64,000 nucleotides of DNA from Lytechinus pictus (GCF_037042905.1 NC_087252.1:30691994-30755993); one strand, 5' to 3'; positions 10,376-23,222 are shown, counted from the stretch's first letter. Notes: generated by a model from the letters alone, not told the origin. Numbers and translations are program-made.

Positions 10376-12162
10376 CAGTGCGTATAAAAAAAGTTTACAA
10401 TTAGAAAAAATCCTGTAAAATTATACATTTGTAATATCCTGAAGATTTGTCCACATTTTAACATTGGTACAGATCCATTTATGCAAATGACGGTATAACT
10501 GTCGAAAAATATTTCCGCTTTAGGGAGCACCACTTACTTTTGAAAAGTTAGTGAAAAATGATTTGCGCATAACTTTGAAATAGTTATGCAAATAAAAGTA
10601 ACACTTGGAATTTAGCTAGTAAAATTGATTTGAAGATATCTTTTACTTTTTTTAACTTGTTTCCTTGCCCAAAACACTTCGAAGAGTGCATTGCGCCCAA
10701 TCCCACTCCCCCACACACCGAGGTCATTGTGACGATATTTGCTTTACACTGAGTTGTGATTTACATGAAATGGCTTAGGTTTGATTTTCATTTTGTTAAT
10801 CATTGTCAAGCTTGGAATAAGTGTGGAGAAACAAGTATTAAAATGAAAAATGAAATGTAAACGCACTTAAAATGATAAAAACTTATTGAGAAAATGCTGG
10901 AGATGTCTGATATAAACTTTTGTTCAGATTCAGTTATGTCCTTAGATCCAGCTGGCACAAAAAAGGTAAAGGTTATGCTTACTAAACATGCTAAATGTTG
11001 ACATTTCAATTTGGGTGGCAAAACTGTTACAAAATGCTTGAATGTATCTGTTTTATTTCAATAGACTAAAAGTGCAAGGGAAATGTATAAGAAATGTGCT
11101 GGTAACTCCTTGGTTTGATTTCGCCCTTTCCCCTTGACACAGCGTGAAAACGAGCATGTCTGTGCAATTAGATTTCTGCGAGCTTTACAAAAATGGACAG
11201 TGCTCACTCAAGTATAAAATTCTGTCAAAATTTTTACTTTCATTGGATAGATGAGACCCAAACCCAATATTATATGTGAAAAAAGTACCCACATGTTGTA
11301 TATTTTTTAATTCCCAGGGGCGGTATTCTGAGGTCATTTTATCTTTAAAATATTTTATTTTATCTCTTAAAATGAAATTGGTATTCTGAGATGACATTTT
11401 ATCTCTCAGATAAAATTTTGAATTTTATCTTGCGTATAAATTTTATCTTGCGTATCTACAGATGATACGCAACAGAGGAGTGCCTGCGTAGACATACCCA
11501 TCGCGTATCTAGCCATTGCAACGCAGATGATGTGCTTGCGCCCATGTTACTTTGAAGAAAAATAAAATAAACTTAAAAGAGGGTAGGGGCTATTTTATCT
11601 CCTCGACGTTGATTTCATCATTATTTCTTGGTGAATCAACTACAAATGTTGACATGAAAATTAAGGGGAAAAAATATATTTATTGAGAAGAATACCTTAA
11701 CGTTATTCCTGTACAATCAGGAAGTATTTCATAAGAATTTTCTTGACTAATATTGTCTTTGAAATGATGCTTGAAAAGATGCGATATAGACTTCGAAAAA
11801 AAGATGAGAGCATTGTCATTTTTTAAAAGAAATCTCTGTAAAGACGCGCAAGCGTATTTTGCAAGCGTATTTGAAGTCAATAAATTGACGCAACCTCACT
11901 CCTTCGCCACACCTCCTGGCGGAATGGATTTTCATTGGTTGAGTGATATGAGAGAGCTATAAAAGCGCATTTCTAATTGGATATTGATTAAAAAATAGGT
12001 GTGTCTTACAGAGATAAAATGAAAATAAAATTGTTTTCAGAATACCAATTCGGAGAGATTTTAAGGGTATTTTATCTCACTAGTTTTAACGGAGATAAAA
12101 TGGATCTCAGAATACCACCCCAGGGCTTTTTGAAAGTGTAAACTTTTTTTTGATACGCACTG
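10376..12162. mobile_element. Tc1/mariner-type element (non-autonomous) with nested insertion
   Basis: Ends are CAGTGCGTAT followed by AAAAAAAGTTTACA, and the inverted counterpart TGTAAAC...ATACGCACTG, each flanked by TA (10374-10375 and 12163-12164). CAGTG-type ends with a TA duplication are characteristic of Tc1/mariner. A second MITE (11313-12125) sits inside it close to the right end. No transposase is recognisable in the remaining 970 bp. Confidence 0.75.
11313..12125. mobile_element. MITE with GGTATTCTGAG inverted ends, nested in the mariner-type element
   Basis: The left end CCCAGGGGCGGTATTCTGAG and right end CTCAGAATACCACCCCAGGG are inverted repeats. ATTTTATCT motifs follow on both sides (TTTTATCTC repeated at 11335-11430 and 12000-12110). 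About 810 bp, non-coding. It shares the GTATTCTGA core with the element at 17876-18187. Confidence 0.75.
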
Positions 12163-12179
12163 TATATTTATATATATAT

Positions 12180-12440
12180 ATATATTGTTATCTTACTGTA
12201 ATCCTTCTGTTCTGTACCCTTTGTTACCCTTTATTTACTTTGTTGTTATTACGATTTTATTTGTATGGTTTTGTTCTTTTTTGCTTGTTTCAATGCATTA
12301 TAGGCCTGATGAAGGCCCTACTGGCCGAAAGCTAGCAATAAATGAGATACTGGGAAGCTACGTCTAGCGTCAATGCTTGAATTATTTACGCCTATATATA
12401 TATTTATTTATATGTGTATATATATATATATTGGAAAGAG
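12180..12440 (+). mobile_element. Possible Penelope-like element terminus with hammerhead-like motif
   Basis: Flanked by (TA)n tracts. At 12306-12330 the sequence CTGATGA, then AGGCC-CTACT-GGCC, then GAAA resembles the hammerhead ribozyme core (CUGAUGA, stem II, GAAA). TATAGGC just upstream can pair with GCCTATA at 12391-12397, which could form stem I. Penelope-like retroelements are known to carry such ribozymes in their terminal repeats. Against it: there is one extra A before stem II, and stem III and the cleavage triplet are not convincing. Confidence 0.3.
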
Positions 12441-13215
12441 AGAAAAACGGCAAACATTATCATTGTCTGACATGTATGATAAAAATCGAGAGATTTAATG
12501 AAGGAGAGAAAGAGGGAGAGAGAGACGGGGTCGATTATTATTGTCATTTTTACAAAGGTGTTGAAAGAAACGTGACATCTCAAAAGTCAGGTCCACTCTT
12601 GTAAATTTGCAAGAGAAACTCAATTACAATGTCGTGTGCCAGGGTGGTTGCGCTACGCGTGCGTGTGTACATCAGATAAAAGCACCCTTCCCATAAAGGC
12701 ACAAATGCTGCATTTTTTATGTGGGGAACGTACTCATCTCTTGAGCTCAACCCTGAAAAGACAGTACAGTCGTGAAAGTGACTTCGAACTATACTGATGA
12801 AATAATCAGTCCAAGATTTTTGTGGTAGTGGAAACGCCTTTTACGGCCGAGGTCAATTTACGGCGTCGTGTAACCACCCACTTCCGACCCGAGTGCGTTG
12901 TTTTGTTCTCTGAATTTGGGTTAAGTTTCATCAAAACGTACAATCTTGAAGTTAGAACTTAAGTTTGTTAGTTTGCAATCTTAGTGTTTCAGACATTGGT
13001 CCAATTATTGAAGCTAATTGCCTAATTTGGTCGATCTTTTTAAGATCACCGCTTTTTTTACACCCCCCCCCCAAAAAAAAATATATATACTGATCTCTTC
13101 GACATCATCTAAAACAAGAAAAAAACATATATATTTCTCTGGGATTTATCCTCCATTTCTCTTTCTAATTTAAAAATAAAATAGTTCTGATAGATGAACA
13201 GAATGTATGTATTTT
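12441..13215. other. No gene seen
   Basis: Mixed sequence with a GA-rich tract (12500-12525), a C8/A8 run at 13062-13079 and moderate CpG content near 12840-12900. No coding evidence. Confidence 0.5.
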
Positions 13216-13216
13216 C

Positions 13217-13480
13217 AGTGGCGTACAAAGTGTGGGGGGCGCTTGCCCCGCCCCCAATTATTCACGACTAAGAAAAGAGAGAAAAGGAAAGAGAGAAGTG
13301 TGAAATATTATGTCAAAATCTGTCACAAATTCGATTTTTGTAATACAAATGTCGAATTGTTTGCTCGCTCGCGTATAAATTTTTATGAATTTTGCCCGAC
13401 ACGCTATATCTCGCCTTTCAAAATTGTTGACTCATTACGTCACTGTATTTTTTCAAAGCATTATGATGATTAAAACTATC
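13217..13480. mobile_element. Relic of CAGTGGCG-type element
   Basis: Begins CAGTGGCGTACAAAGTGTGG, followed by a GGGGGGCGC/CCCCGCCCCC block, an A/G-rich stretch, then TTTGCTCGCTCGCG (13359). The same order of parts is seen in other relics of this window. The right end is not defined. Confidence 0.45.
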
Positions 13481-14060
13481 ATATTCGTATATAGGTATGC
13501 ATCTCTAAAATAGTATTCTTGATGTGTAATGCACATGGTCTATTTTTTTTCACTTGAAAGTTATATTTAATCGATTTTTTTTCAAACAGTCAAATGAATT
13601 GGGTGTGTGTGTGGGGGAGGGGGGCTGATTGCACACGATTTCACAATATTTAAACTTTAAAATTTCGTAAAAATGCACTTCCCCTAAACTTTAATTTCTC
13701 TCACTCTCTTTTCTTTTATTGCTGAATAAAAGAAAACCCTTTAGTCATGTTAGTATCAATGTTAGCCGGTCATTCAGGATATAACGGTAAAGCTTGTATA
13801 GTGGTCGTGAAACTTTCAATTTTAGTCATCATCGTCGTGAACTTGGCCAAAATGAGTCATTGTTTATTGGTCTATGTTTGTAAAGTACCTCTACCTAGAA
13901 ATGTCAAGTTGTTATAGTGAATATCATGTTGGAAATTTAGGGCAATAAATAGGAGACAGATATATATCCGTTGGATTTAACTTGTTGAATACCTGAGATT
14001 TAGGCTAACATGTTCGTCATCATCGACTAGATCCTCCCATGATTCATACCTCACCATCGT
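13481..14060. other. No gene seen
   Basis: AT-rich with a GTGTGTGTGGGGGAGG run near 13603. Confidence 0.5.
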
Positions 14061-14400
14061 CAATATGAACATCGCCATCATCACCGTCATCGTATTCATC
14101 ATCATCATCATCATCATCATCATGATCATCATAATCGTCATCATCATTCTCGTCATAATCATCACCACTATCATCATCATTATCATCCGCATCACCATTA
14201 TAGTTACGATCATCATCAGCATCGTCATCAACATCCTCCTCCTTATCATCATAATCGTCGTAATCATCCACCTCCTCTTCATCAATATCATCGTCATCAT
14301 TATCGTCATCATCCTTATCATCATCCTCATCTCCTCCACCACTAATACTACTATCATCATAATAATCATCATCGTCATCTTCGGCGACGCCGTCAGCAGC
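14060..14400. repeat. (ATC)n trinucleotide repeat
   Basis: About 340 bp of ATC/GTC triplets. It creates long open frames on both strands (Asp-rich, Met-rich or Ile-rich) that are not genes. Confidence 0.95.
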
Positions 14401-14514
14401 ACCAGCGCAATCATGCACATTTCGATCATTGTTATTTCCACGCCTTTAACCTCAATTGATTAAGAAGACATTATGTAGACCCCAGCAAATCGTCTTTTTT
14501 AATCATTATTGTAA

Positions 14515-14590
14515 TCTCTCTCTATCCCTCCTTCCCATCCCCCTCTCTCTCTATATATATATATGTATACGTGTATATGTGTATATATAA
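14515..14590. repeat. (CT)n and (TA)n microsatellites
   Basis: CTCTCTCTCTATATATATATATGTATACG and neighbouring tracts. Confidence 0.8.
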
Positions 14591-17500
14591 TTTCAAAATT
14601 TCTTATCATACCTTTGGATGGTTGTTACATTATGATTGCTGAATATGAAAAATTTCAATTTTCCCTGATCATAATACACAATATGGCTATATTCTTACAA
14701 TTGGATTTATCATTATTTTACACTCTAAATTTCAAGGATTTAAAAATGATATATAAATCCAGATCGGCCGTGAATAGTGACAAACCAACATTGGGATCTA
14801 CTTTTAATTTTAAGGATTAATTTTAACTCTAAAATTATTGAAATTAAACGATTATAAAAGCCTTATATATTTAAGTTCAAACAGTATTAATCTAAATCTA
14901 ATATCCAACCGGTCACTACCTTACAGCCCGCCCCCCCCCGGCTACGGGTTTGGCAAGCAAAAAAAAATCAACTATTCATCTTTCACACAAAATCGGCTCT
15001 CCACTTGCACATCACCCGCGTCGAAACAATGCGTATACTGCGCTTCATAAATTGCATGTTCATTTTATTTGTGAAAATTTTGTCAGTTTGTGAAAAAAAA
15101 ATATAATGATGATTATAGCTTTTTAATTTCACATCCCATCGACCTTTCTGGCATTAATTGCCAGTCAAATACTTCTTAACACTTTTTTCTAACAGTACTG
15201 AAATCAACTTTTTGATGGGAAGGACTTTATCTCTAAAGGTGCTGACAACATAATACGAAGCCAATTCTAAGCAAAATATTTGTTAAGTGGACGCACTTGA
15301 CGTTGAACTTCCTCGAAACGCTTGTTTAGATCCGTCGTTATAATGTTTGCCTTTTCACTTTTTAATGCAATCGTTTGCACAAAAGAAGTCAAGTTTTAGT
15401 TCCTATAAGTGGTGCCAAATTGGTTATCTGACGTCATAGCCCGATGCGATGTCCAAACATAATTTTGGTACACGCATTCATGGACCCTATCACGGAGGAT
15501 TAGACAATGACAACAGAAAGAACAAACAAACTCATAATAACAAAATCACAACGCACTCCTTCTAGATATAAAATGCTGTAGGAGATGCGTGGACTATTAT
15601 AAGTTTCTCCATTGATCCAAGGATTCCCAATATGTCATAACTATCGTTTTCTTGAACATTTTTTAAATAACTTAAAGTAGATTTCAGCACACTTCGCATG
15701 ACTTTAGGCATTTGTCACCCCCCCAAAAAAAAAATTATCAATCACAACAATACAATGAGCTTAAAATTGACAATATACACTAACAATTTGTCCTGGACCC
15801 TGTTACCACATTTTGATGTTTTCACCAACTGTTTTGGGAAAGTATTTTTGCTCTCCAAGGAGACCATTCCACTTGTATAATTGTTTGCTGAATTCTTAAA
15901 AGCTCTATATTTATTAATGTTTCTAGTGAAAATACCGGTAGATTTGCTGGTACTGCCTTATCGCTTTGATATTCCTTTATGACTGTTAATGAGATGATAA
16001 TTCATAGCCACGCGACCGTATTAGCGTACATACGTCATCGAGTTTACCTCCACTTCCTGAACTGATCGTTACAATAGCCTAACAAACCCCATGCTAATTG
16101 CAGCGCGTGCCCCCTTCACCACACCCATGCACCCCTACAGCCACTGACTGACTGGTATACGTCCACTATTTGCACCCCTCCTGGCTCCGGAAGTCGTCTT
16201 TAACCTAATGACTTGACTGATTGAACTTGTCAGAGGTCCGTATTTGCACCCCTTATCACCACTTAAGGGTCGCTTACGAAAAATTGAGATGATTGTTAAG
16301 TTATTAGGATGGAAAAGGGAACGAAGGACTTCTATATGTAATTCATCATTATCTTTATCTGCATTTTGTGTTCTTCGCAAAATTTATTCATTGGGGAGAT
16401 AGCGAAGGAAATAATAAAAAGTGATCTGATCTGAGAATAATGCCCATCTTATTATGATGGTGATGATTGTGACAATAATTATAAAGATGATAATAATGAA
16501 ACATGTAGTAATAACGAAAATGACAATAATTATACCATGGAAAACAATGCCATTATGTTAATGTCCCCTGAAATAGCTATTCATCGTATAATATATCTTT
16601 TGTTAATTTTGATTACTAGTATGTGGTTTCGGTATGATATCTACATGGAAATGAATACAAAGAAAAACAATGCTAAGATTGTTAAAAATGATATTTATCT
16701 AATTATCATTACCACTCGTACATGATACCTTCCTTTATTTTGACTTTTCCCATATCGAGATATCATGCTTTTTAATCGGTTATAATCATTTAGAACAACT
16801 AGGCATTCATAGGCCTTCACAGAATCACTGATGTCTCTGATGATACTTCTAAAGTTTGTTTCACCATTTTTCATACTTCAAATCCATACTGTGTTATATG
16901 CGCCTATAAGAACTGGTTACAATAATCATCATTATGATTGTTAATTATTAATAGCTCTCATTCAGAAATAGAGTAATAAAAATGACATTAAGTACAGGAG
17001 AAGAGTATTTAATACTGCGCAAATACAGAGATAGGTATTATGAACACTCCCCCCCCAAAAAAAAAAAAAAAAAAAAAAAAAAACTGCCATCCGGTGATCT
17101 GGTCATTGCAAACCATTTTCAAAATGTGGCACAAGAGGGCGGCATTTATGCTGTACACCTGTGCTGGAGCAATGTACAACGCGCTAACCTAAATCTCTTG
17201 ATGTTGTATTGTGACTGCCCTCTCTCTCTCTCTTGATAAACACTAATTAAAGAATAAAAAGTCAAGCGTAGGGAATGATTAAAAAATGAACAAGCAGGCA
17301 AAAATATAAACGTATATCAATGAAAGGAATATTGAAAACAATTCCGGCTTAGTTTGACATCGATTTCAAGAGGTAACACATGAATAAGGTGTAACGATAA
17401 ATGAAATAAAATGACATCAACAATTCCTATCAAAGTAAAGATTACCACCCCTTTTTTGCTCACTGTGTAGTGGGTATGCCCTTCCAAACTAATATAAATT

Positions 17501-17875
17501 GAAAGAACTTAAAACTTTCTCCCCTCCATTTTGTGAAACCTAGCATAAAGACTTTTTTCTGGTGAAAATTCACCCTTCGGTAAGATACTAATTTTTAAAT
17601 GCCATTTCTGGCTCTTCAGTATTCTGAAAACCACACTGCCTGTTTTTAAACATGTTATAGAGCAGACTATTGAAAAAGGTGAAATGTCTTACAAAGACTG
17701 TAACTAAGTTTTATATCTGCAGATATAGCTGGGCAATTACGTAATAGGTTTGACAGATTTTCGTCACTTATGCCCAGCTTTGATTTCTATATCTCATTAT
17801 CCCCCCCCCCCGTTTTTCACGCTGTAGGGGCATTGCAAAATAAGAGAAATTGACGTATTTTACTATGGAGCTATA
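14591..17875. other. 3.3 kb without recognisable genes
   Basis: AT-rich, with C-runs at 14927 and 15718, GAT/AAT tracts at 16440-16530, a C8-A30 homopolymer block at 17050-17085 and (CT)n at 17217-17234. All open frames are under 90 codons and show no family motif. Confidence 0.5.
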
Positions 17876-18187
17876 GGCCCGTATTCTGAAGTCGGGTTTA
17901 ACTTAAACTCAGGTTTAAAGTTGTGGTCTAAGTATGGATAGCAAATTGTTACATAAATCACTAACAGTAGAGATATCATATTTCAGCTCATTTGGCTCTC
18001 AAATCATTCATAATTGTCTAGGAAGTGTAAATAGATTATTGTCTTTGCCTTCGATGATTCAGGAAAGAGCACACTAAACATAAGAAACATACAACTTAAT
18101 AAAAAATGTTGACACTTTTGGCTTCCCATAATTTAAGCACAGAGTTAGACCATGGTCTAAGTTAAACCTGACTTCAGAATACGGACC
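17876..18187. mobile_element. MITE with CCCGTATTCTGAAGTC inverted ends
   Basis: The left end GGCCCGTATTCTGAAGTCGG and right end CTGACTTCAGAATACGGACC are inverted repeats, extended inward by GTTTAACTTA / TAAGTTAAAC, giving about 31 bp with few mismatches. 312 bp, non-coding. Shares GTATTCTGA with the element at 11313-12125. Confidence 0.8.
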
Positions 18188-20890
18188 ATTGTGTTTAATG
18201 GCTCCATGATTTTACAGTTAATCTTTTCTTCGTATGTTTGGTCCAATTGATTCAAACATTTTTTTTTTCTCTCTCTCCGACGCGAACGCCACCATAGATC
18301 ACGGAGGGCAAATGGCTTGGGCAAAGTGATCGCTCATTTCACTCACCGCCCTTGCATAATCTCATGTTTATGATAAGATGTCTCACTCAGCGGGCGTATC
18401 CATGTTACCCCTTCGAAAAATACAGGAAACGAAAGGTGTGAAGGCGATAAATAGAAGACCTTGTAGTGTGAATGAGAGATGAAGCTTTCCCCTTCCACCT
18501 TGATGATGCTGGCGATGATGAGGATGGGGAGAGCAAGGGGAAGAATGAGAGAAAGAGAGAGAGGGGGAGGGAGGGTGGGAGGGACAGGGGGGGGGGGAGG
18601 TGTGGCCCCAAATTCTGAAACCATACCCTTAAGAACTGAAGTTGTTATGAAAAAAAGGGGCCTCTTCAAATATGGGTATTGGGAACATTAATTTGTCAGG
18701 GGTCTCCAAGAACTGACACCTGAAACGAGGTGGGTGGGAACGGGGGAGAACGGGGTGGTCAATGAAAAAGGGTGAACTTTATAGCCTTGGGAGCTCTGCG
18801 CATATCCGTGCTGCTGTAGAGTGCGCGAGGGGGGGGGGGCGCTTACCCATCCATTTACCTAAAACTGCTTAATAAGGTGGACACTTTGGAGTGTCCGAGT
18901 TTCCTCGCAGCTTCTTCTCGGCGCTTTAAAATGTTTAAGATGTAAACATATGTCAAATTATGGGACATAATTATGTTGTTGAAGGCTGAAATAAGGGGGA
19001 GGGGTCAATAATTTTAATTTAAGACTTTTATATCTTTTGTACTGTCAAGAATTTATTGAAATCACATTTGGTATCTAAATGGCTATACCTTTTTTTTCTA
19101 AAGAAAAATTATTGTGGCTATATAGCCCAGGTTTTTAACTTATTTTTATTGTCCACCAACATGATGACTGGGATCTATTTTTAAAGGAACGTCTCATTTC
19201 GCGATTTGTTCACACAGACAACAATAGAATTAATTGGAGTTGTGTTTATAATGACAAAACATCCAGACAGATTTCGACGTAAAGGGGAAACGTTGTGAGG
19301 ACAAAGATCGGTCACTGTACCAATAACATGGCAGGTGATTTTCCATGGGAAATGGACATGTAATTTAGCCTAATATTCTGTCAGAATTAAACTGAATCAC
19401 CTCTTCTCATGTCCCTCCCTCTCTCGATAAAAAGAAGGTATAAAAAAGCTAGCACTACAATCACTGACAACAACAGAGAACATATTACCTACATACATGT
19501 ATTAGAGATGTCTACATGTTTTGAAAGTAGACTTAAATTGATACAACACTGCAATTATGCTTTTGTTTAATTGCTTTGTATATTGTTATTCATCAATGTA
19601 ATTTGTAAATTGACCATTTCAGCAAATGCTGCATGACAAAATGATGTATTTACCAATAAAAAAAATGCTAAAGTAGTGAAATTGAATAAAATTGTAATAA
19701 TGTCACTAGCATCATGATCATATGGATTTGTCCACGTCTGTTTATTGCTACATTCCATTAAAAATTATTTGTATTTTATAATTATGTTATACGTTGTTTT
19801 ACCTTGTGTGTTATTTTCTTTTTCCTAAGATGTTTCTCAGATTATATGTCTTGTATTGTATAAGTTCGTATTTTTGTTTCGAACAGAATATTAGAAAAGA
19901 TCAATGATGTTCCAGTAAATTCAACATAACTCAATTCATATCATATATCATACAGCAACAACAAAAACCTCAACACCTGAGAAATATGACAACTAACCTT
20001 AAAGGCATATGCTAACGTTGTAGACATGTAATTTAAAAAATATCACAGGAGAGATGAAGTATGTACATGAATGCCTTTCTGTCAACCTAAAAACTCTAAA
20101 ACAACAAAAAAATCGAAAGAAATCCTTTCGATATACGTTATAATTGATGGTTTTGTGTAATTTCTATCGTGCCGATAATAATAGAACACATAAGTGTATG
20201 GATGAAATTAAGATGGTATTTCCGGTCACTTTATATTTCACTTTTTTGAAGCACTTAATAATGATTTGCCGGACGCGATTTTTTCTGGGCTTCATTTTTG
20301 TAACATATCACAGGTGCAGGTGACAAGTGGGACCTCGCAGCTCAGATTTTTTAAAAGTCAGATCAATGTTAGCAAATACCTTTAAGCTCGGTTAAAGCAT
20401 CGGTAGCTGACATAAACTGCTGATAAACATGATGAATAAGTTCAATAATGCAATATTATACTCAAATCAGAACCATGCAACCGTGAAGTGTTCTTTGAAT
20501 CCATTTTCCAAACGTTGAAAAGCTTTTTTTGAGGTGTTTCTGCATTTATTAATAATTCGAAAAATGAAATAACAGTAATCATAAGACATAAGTGTATATG
20601 AAAATGAAAAAAACATCAAATTTTAAATTGTAACATTTACATAATGACAATAGATAATATATATAATTCACATAAATACAAACAAGTACAAATAATAAAA
20701 ATGCAAGCGCCAGCAAAAGCAAAATGCTTGAAAGCATAACATTTTGCTACTTTATATCATTATAATCAGAACCCGTGTAAGATGAATCCACAATGCCCCA
20801 CAAAACGTGAGTGTACTACCCGCCATGCCTGGGAAGATTTCAGATAGGAAATAAACCATCTGATAACAACATCCTAGTTCATTGACTTGA
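18188..20890. other. 2.7 kb without recognisable genes
   Basis: Contains a GA/G-rich block (18484-18605), a G-run at 18829-18839 and AT-rich unique sequence. A minus-strand proline/leucine-rich frame at 18343-18669 lies over the low-complexity block and is not credible. Confidence 0.5.
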
Positions 20891-20893
20891 TAC

Positions 20894-21005
20894 TGGGGCG
20901 GATCCAGGATTTTCGAGGGGGGGGGGGCATTTTTGTACGGAAAAAATGAACAATGTCAGCAGATTGACAAACACAAATACACACACAAAAAGGGTCCCCA
21001 CTTGC
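20894..21005. mobile_element. Relic of GGCGGATCC-type element
   Basis: Starts CTGGGGCGGATCCAGGATTT followed by a G-run and GCATTTTTG, as at the left end of the element at 34453-34706. The right end was not found. Confidence 0.45.
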
Positions 21006-21659
21006 ATATGCAAGTTTCAAGGCTATTTTATTGATTTCAAATCCAAACATAAAGGATTACAATAAAAATAAAATGAAAAATTTTACATAAAGACAACAGA
21101 TATATATGCACGACATATTGCCCAAATAAATATTTGTTAAGGGGAAGATTGATTCTGATGTGGAGTGTTGCCATGGTTGCGGACAAATGCTTATGCAACG
21201 TCATTATTGATTGGTAATTACCTTTTATCGCAGTACTGGGTCTCGTCACACAAAGGTTGACGATTAATCGTACGCTTGACTTTTATGATTAATTGTACAT
21301 TGTAGTCAATGCAATCAATCTTAGAAAAATGTTGTACGATCATTACTAAGCTTTGTGTTACGGGTCCCCGGTCATGGATTAGGCAACAGCAAGGAGGCCG
21401 AGTCAACATTTCCAAACGAGAAAAAAAATACGAAAATAGGAAAATGGGAAAAATGCAAGAGAAGAAAAAATACGAATGAGAATCAGGGTTAGTATACATT
21501 ATTTTTGGATATTTTTTTTTTATGAAAAAAGATATTTACAAATTCGATTTTAATTATAAGAAGAAGACTTTTTTTGCTCGATCGCTTCGCCATCTGACCA
21601 TTATATTCCAACCCCCTCAGTATGTTTGACAAAAAGAATATGCCACTGACAATTGTTGG
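21006..21659. other. No gene seen
   Basis: AT-rich; includes the relic motif GCTCGATCGCTTCGCC at 21577. Confidence 0.5.
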
Positions 21660-21741
21660 ACAAGTCCACCACAGCAAAAAGTTGGATTGAATAAAAAGAG
21701 GAAAATCCAACAAGCTTAACACTAAAAATTTTATCAAAATT

Positions 21742-22385
21742 ATTTATTTATTTATTCATGTTTTATTTATAACAAATTATAAAATAAGATGGAGGGTAAT
21801 TCGATTCAGTTATAAAACTGCTTTACAACGAAGCCCTCCCCCTTTACAAACATAAAATAGACCATAAACATTATATACATAAATACAAGTGAAAATTTAC
21901 ATAGAAAGTTATAATCTATAAAATGAACAAAAAAAAAAGGAAGGAATACTAGAAGATACTTTGTAATAATAAATGTTTGGCCAATTGGTAACCTCGTTTA
22001 AAAGAATTTATAGAATTGGTGGATTGAAATGAAAATGGGAGTTTATTGAATAGGGAGCTTGCTTTATAAGAGATTGACTTTCTTTTAAATTCAGTTTTGG
22101 GGAATGGAATGTCGAGGAGAGAATTTAGTGCATAGCGGGTGCAATATTTAAAGGTGCGATAACTAATAAGCGATTTTAAATAATTAGGGGCTTTTATATT
22201 AATTATTTTGAATACTAATAAACAATAATGATATTTTAGTCTTTGTTCAACGGATTGCCAATTTAGGGTTGTAAGAAGTGTACACTGCGGTGCGTTATAA
22301 TCCTTATTTAATATTAATCTCGCATATCTTTTTTGTAATTTTTGTAGTTTGGATAGATGCAAAACATTAAGAAATTTATTAAATC
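21742..22385 (-). mobile_element. LINE remnant B, 5'-truncated
   Basis: Reading the minus strand: RT C-terminal region, then a 3' UTR, then an AAATAAAT tail at 21742-21760. The 3' UTR has GGGGAGGGCTTCG and GAATTACCCTCC, similar in layout to but different in sequence from LINE copies A and C, so it is a related family. Confidence 0.75.
21949..22362 (-). pseudogene. LINE ORF2 C-terminal fragment
   Basis: 137 codons covering the region after the RT domain: LQKLQKRYARLILNKDY, LLTTLNWQSVEQRLKYHY, then FKIINIKAPNYLKSLISYR and a basic C-terminus. The same order occurs in LINE copy A (NRYARLI, SSLGWQSVTDRVDYQ). The catalytic RT core is missing, so this is a truncated, non-functional copy. Confidence 0.8.
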
Positions 22386-22470
22386 TTATATCTGGTTAGT
22401 ATGCAAATGAGGGGACCGATGATATCACCCACTTCTCCTCATTGTCCTGAACAGTTGGAATAACTATATT

Positions 22471-22825
22471 TTAAAATTCTAAAATTCTAGAACATATAAC
22501 ATGCTGAAAACTCTCTTTAGATTTGTTGCCCCCCTGGTTGGCAACTGGTCTAGAGACTCCTGAAAATCGGAAGCAACGGCTTAATAATGTATTGGTTTAG
22601 AATCCACAGACACTGACTCATCAAATATCACATGTCTTTTCTTTTTGTTTTTATCACGTGAAAGACACCTTAATATCACTCGTCGCCCTATCCTGATCCA
22701 TTGCAAGGGAATTCGCTTGCAGTGGATATTCATGACGTTTGGATTACAGAAATGTTCCAACATTTTAACAAAAATACTTCTGTTCAGCTGCTCTTTGCTT
22801 TAAAATTAGTTTCTCTCAAATTATT
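22471..22825. other. No gene seen
   Basis: Unique-looking sequence without element ends or coding motifs. Confidence 0.45.
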
Positions 22826-23022
22826 ATTTTTTGTCTTTTTCTTCTTCTCCTTCTTTTTCTTCATTTCTTTCTCTCTTTCTTCTTCTTCTTCTCCTCCTCT
22901 TCCTTCTTTTCCTTCATTTCTTTCTTTTTATTCTTCTTCTCCTCCTCCTTCCTTTTCTTCCTTTTTTCCCTTCTTCTTCTTCCTTTTCATCATCTTCTTC
23001 TTCTCTCCTTTTACTTGTTTAA
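22826..23022. repeat. CT-rich (TTC/TCC)n low-complexity tract
   Basis: About 200 bp of imperfect TTC/CTT/TCC triplets; Ser/Phe/Leu frames over it are artefacts. Confidence 0.9.
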
Positions 23023-23059
23023 GGTGGCAGGGACGATTTTTTCTATTTTATTTTTTAAA

Positions 23060-23222
23060 TCTACACTCTAAAAATGACATATAAAATAACCAATTGCAAG
23101 TTTGGATGAGTAATAGCCTTTCCAAATGTTATATACAACCTTGCCCAAAGCTAAATCCTACGGTTTAAGTGTTGGGTTGAACGATCTAAGGTGGTAAAAG
23201 CAACATTTAGAAAAAAAAGTAG
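23060..23222. mobile_element. Possible CACTCTAAAAA-type element
   Basis: Starts ACACTCTAAAAATGAC and ends near TTTAGAAAAAAAAGTAGTCA. Resembles in its left end the elements at 26598-27541 and 34203-34441. Its right boundary is uncertain. Confidence 0.35.

Larger units (their letters stand above)
21660..22470 (-). mobile_element. GTCCACCCC-family MITE interrupted by a LINE fragment
   Basis: 21660-21741 (GGACAAGTCCACCACAGCAA through AACACTAAAAATTTTATCAA) matches one arm of the TTAA MITE family. Sequence equivalent to the middle of that MITE (TTAGTATGCAAATGAGGGGA, GATGATATCACCCACTTC) resumes at about 22396. Between them lies a minus-strand LINE remnant, so the LINE inserted into the MITE. Confidence 0.65.

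Noticed and set aside
13977-14463. Long open frames on both strands (Met-rich, Asp-rich, Ile-rich)
   Set aside because: They lie on an (ATC)n repeat that stays open in several frames.
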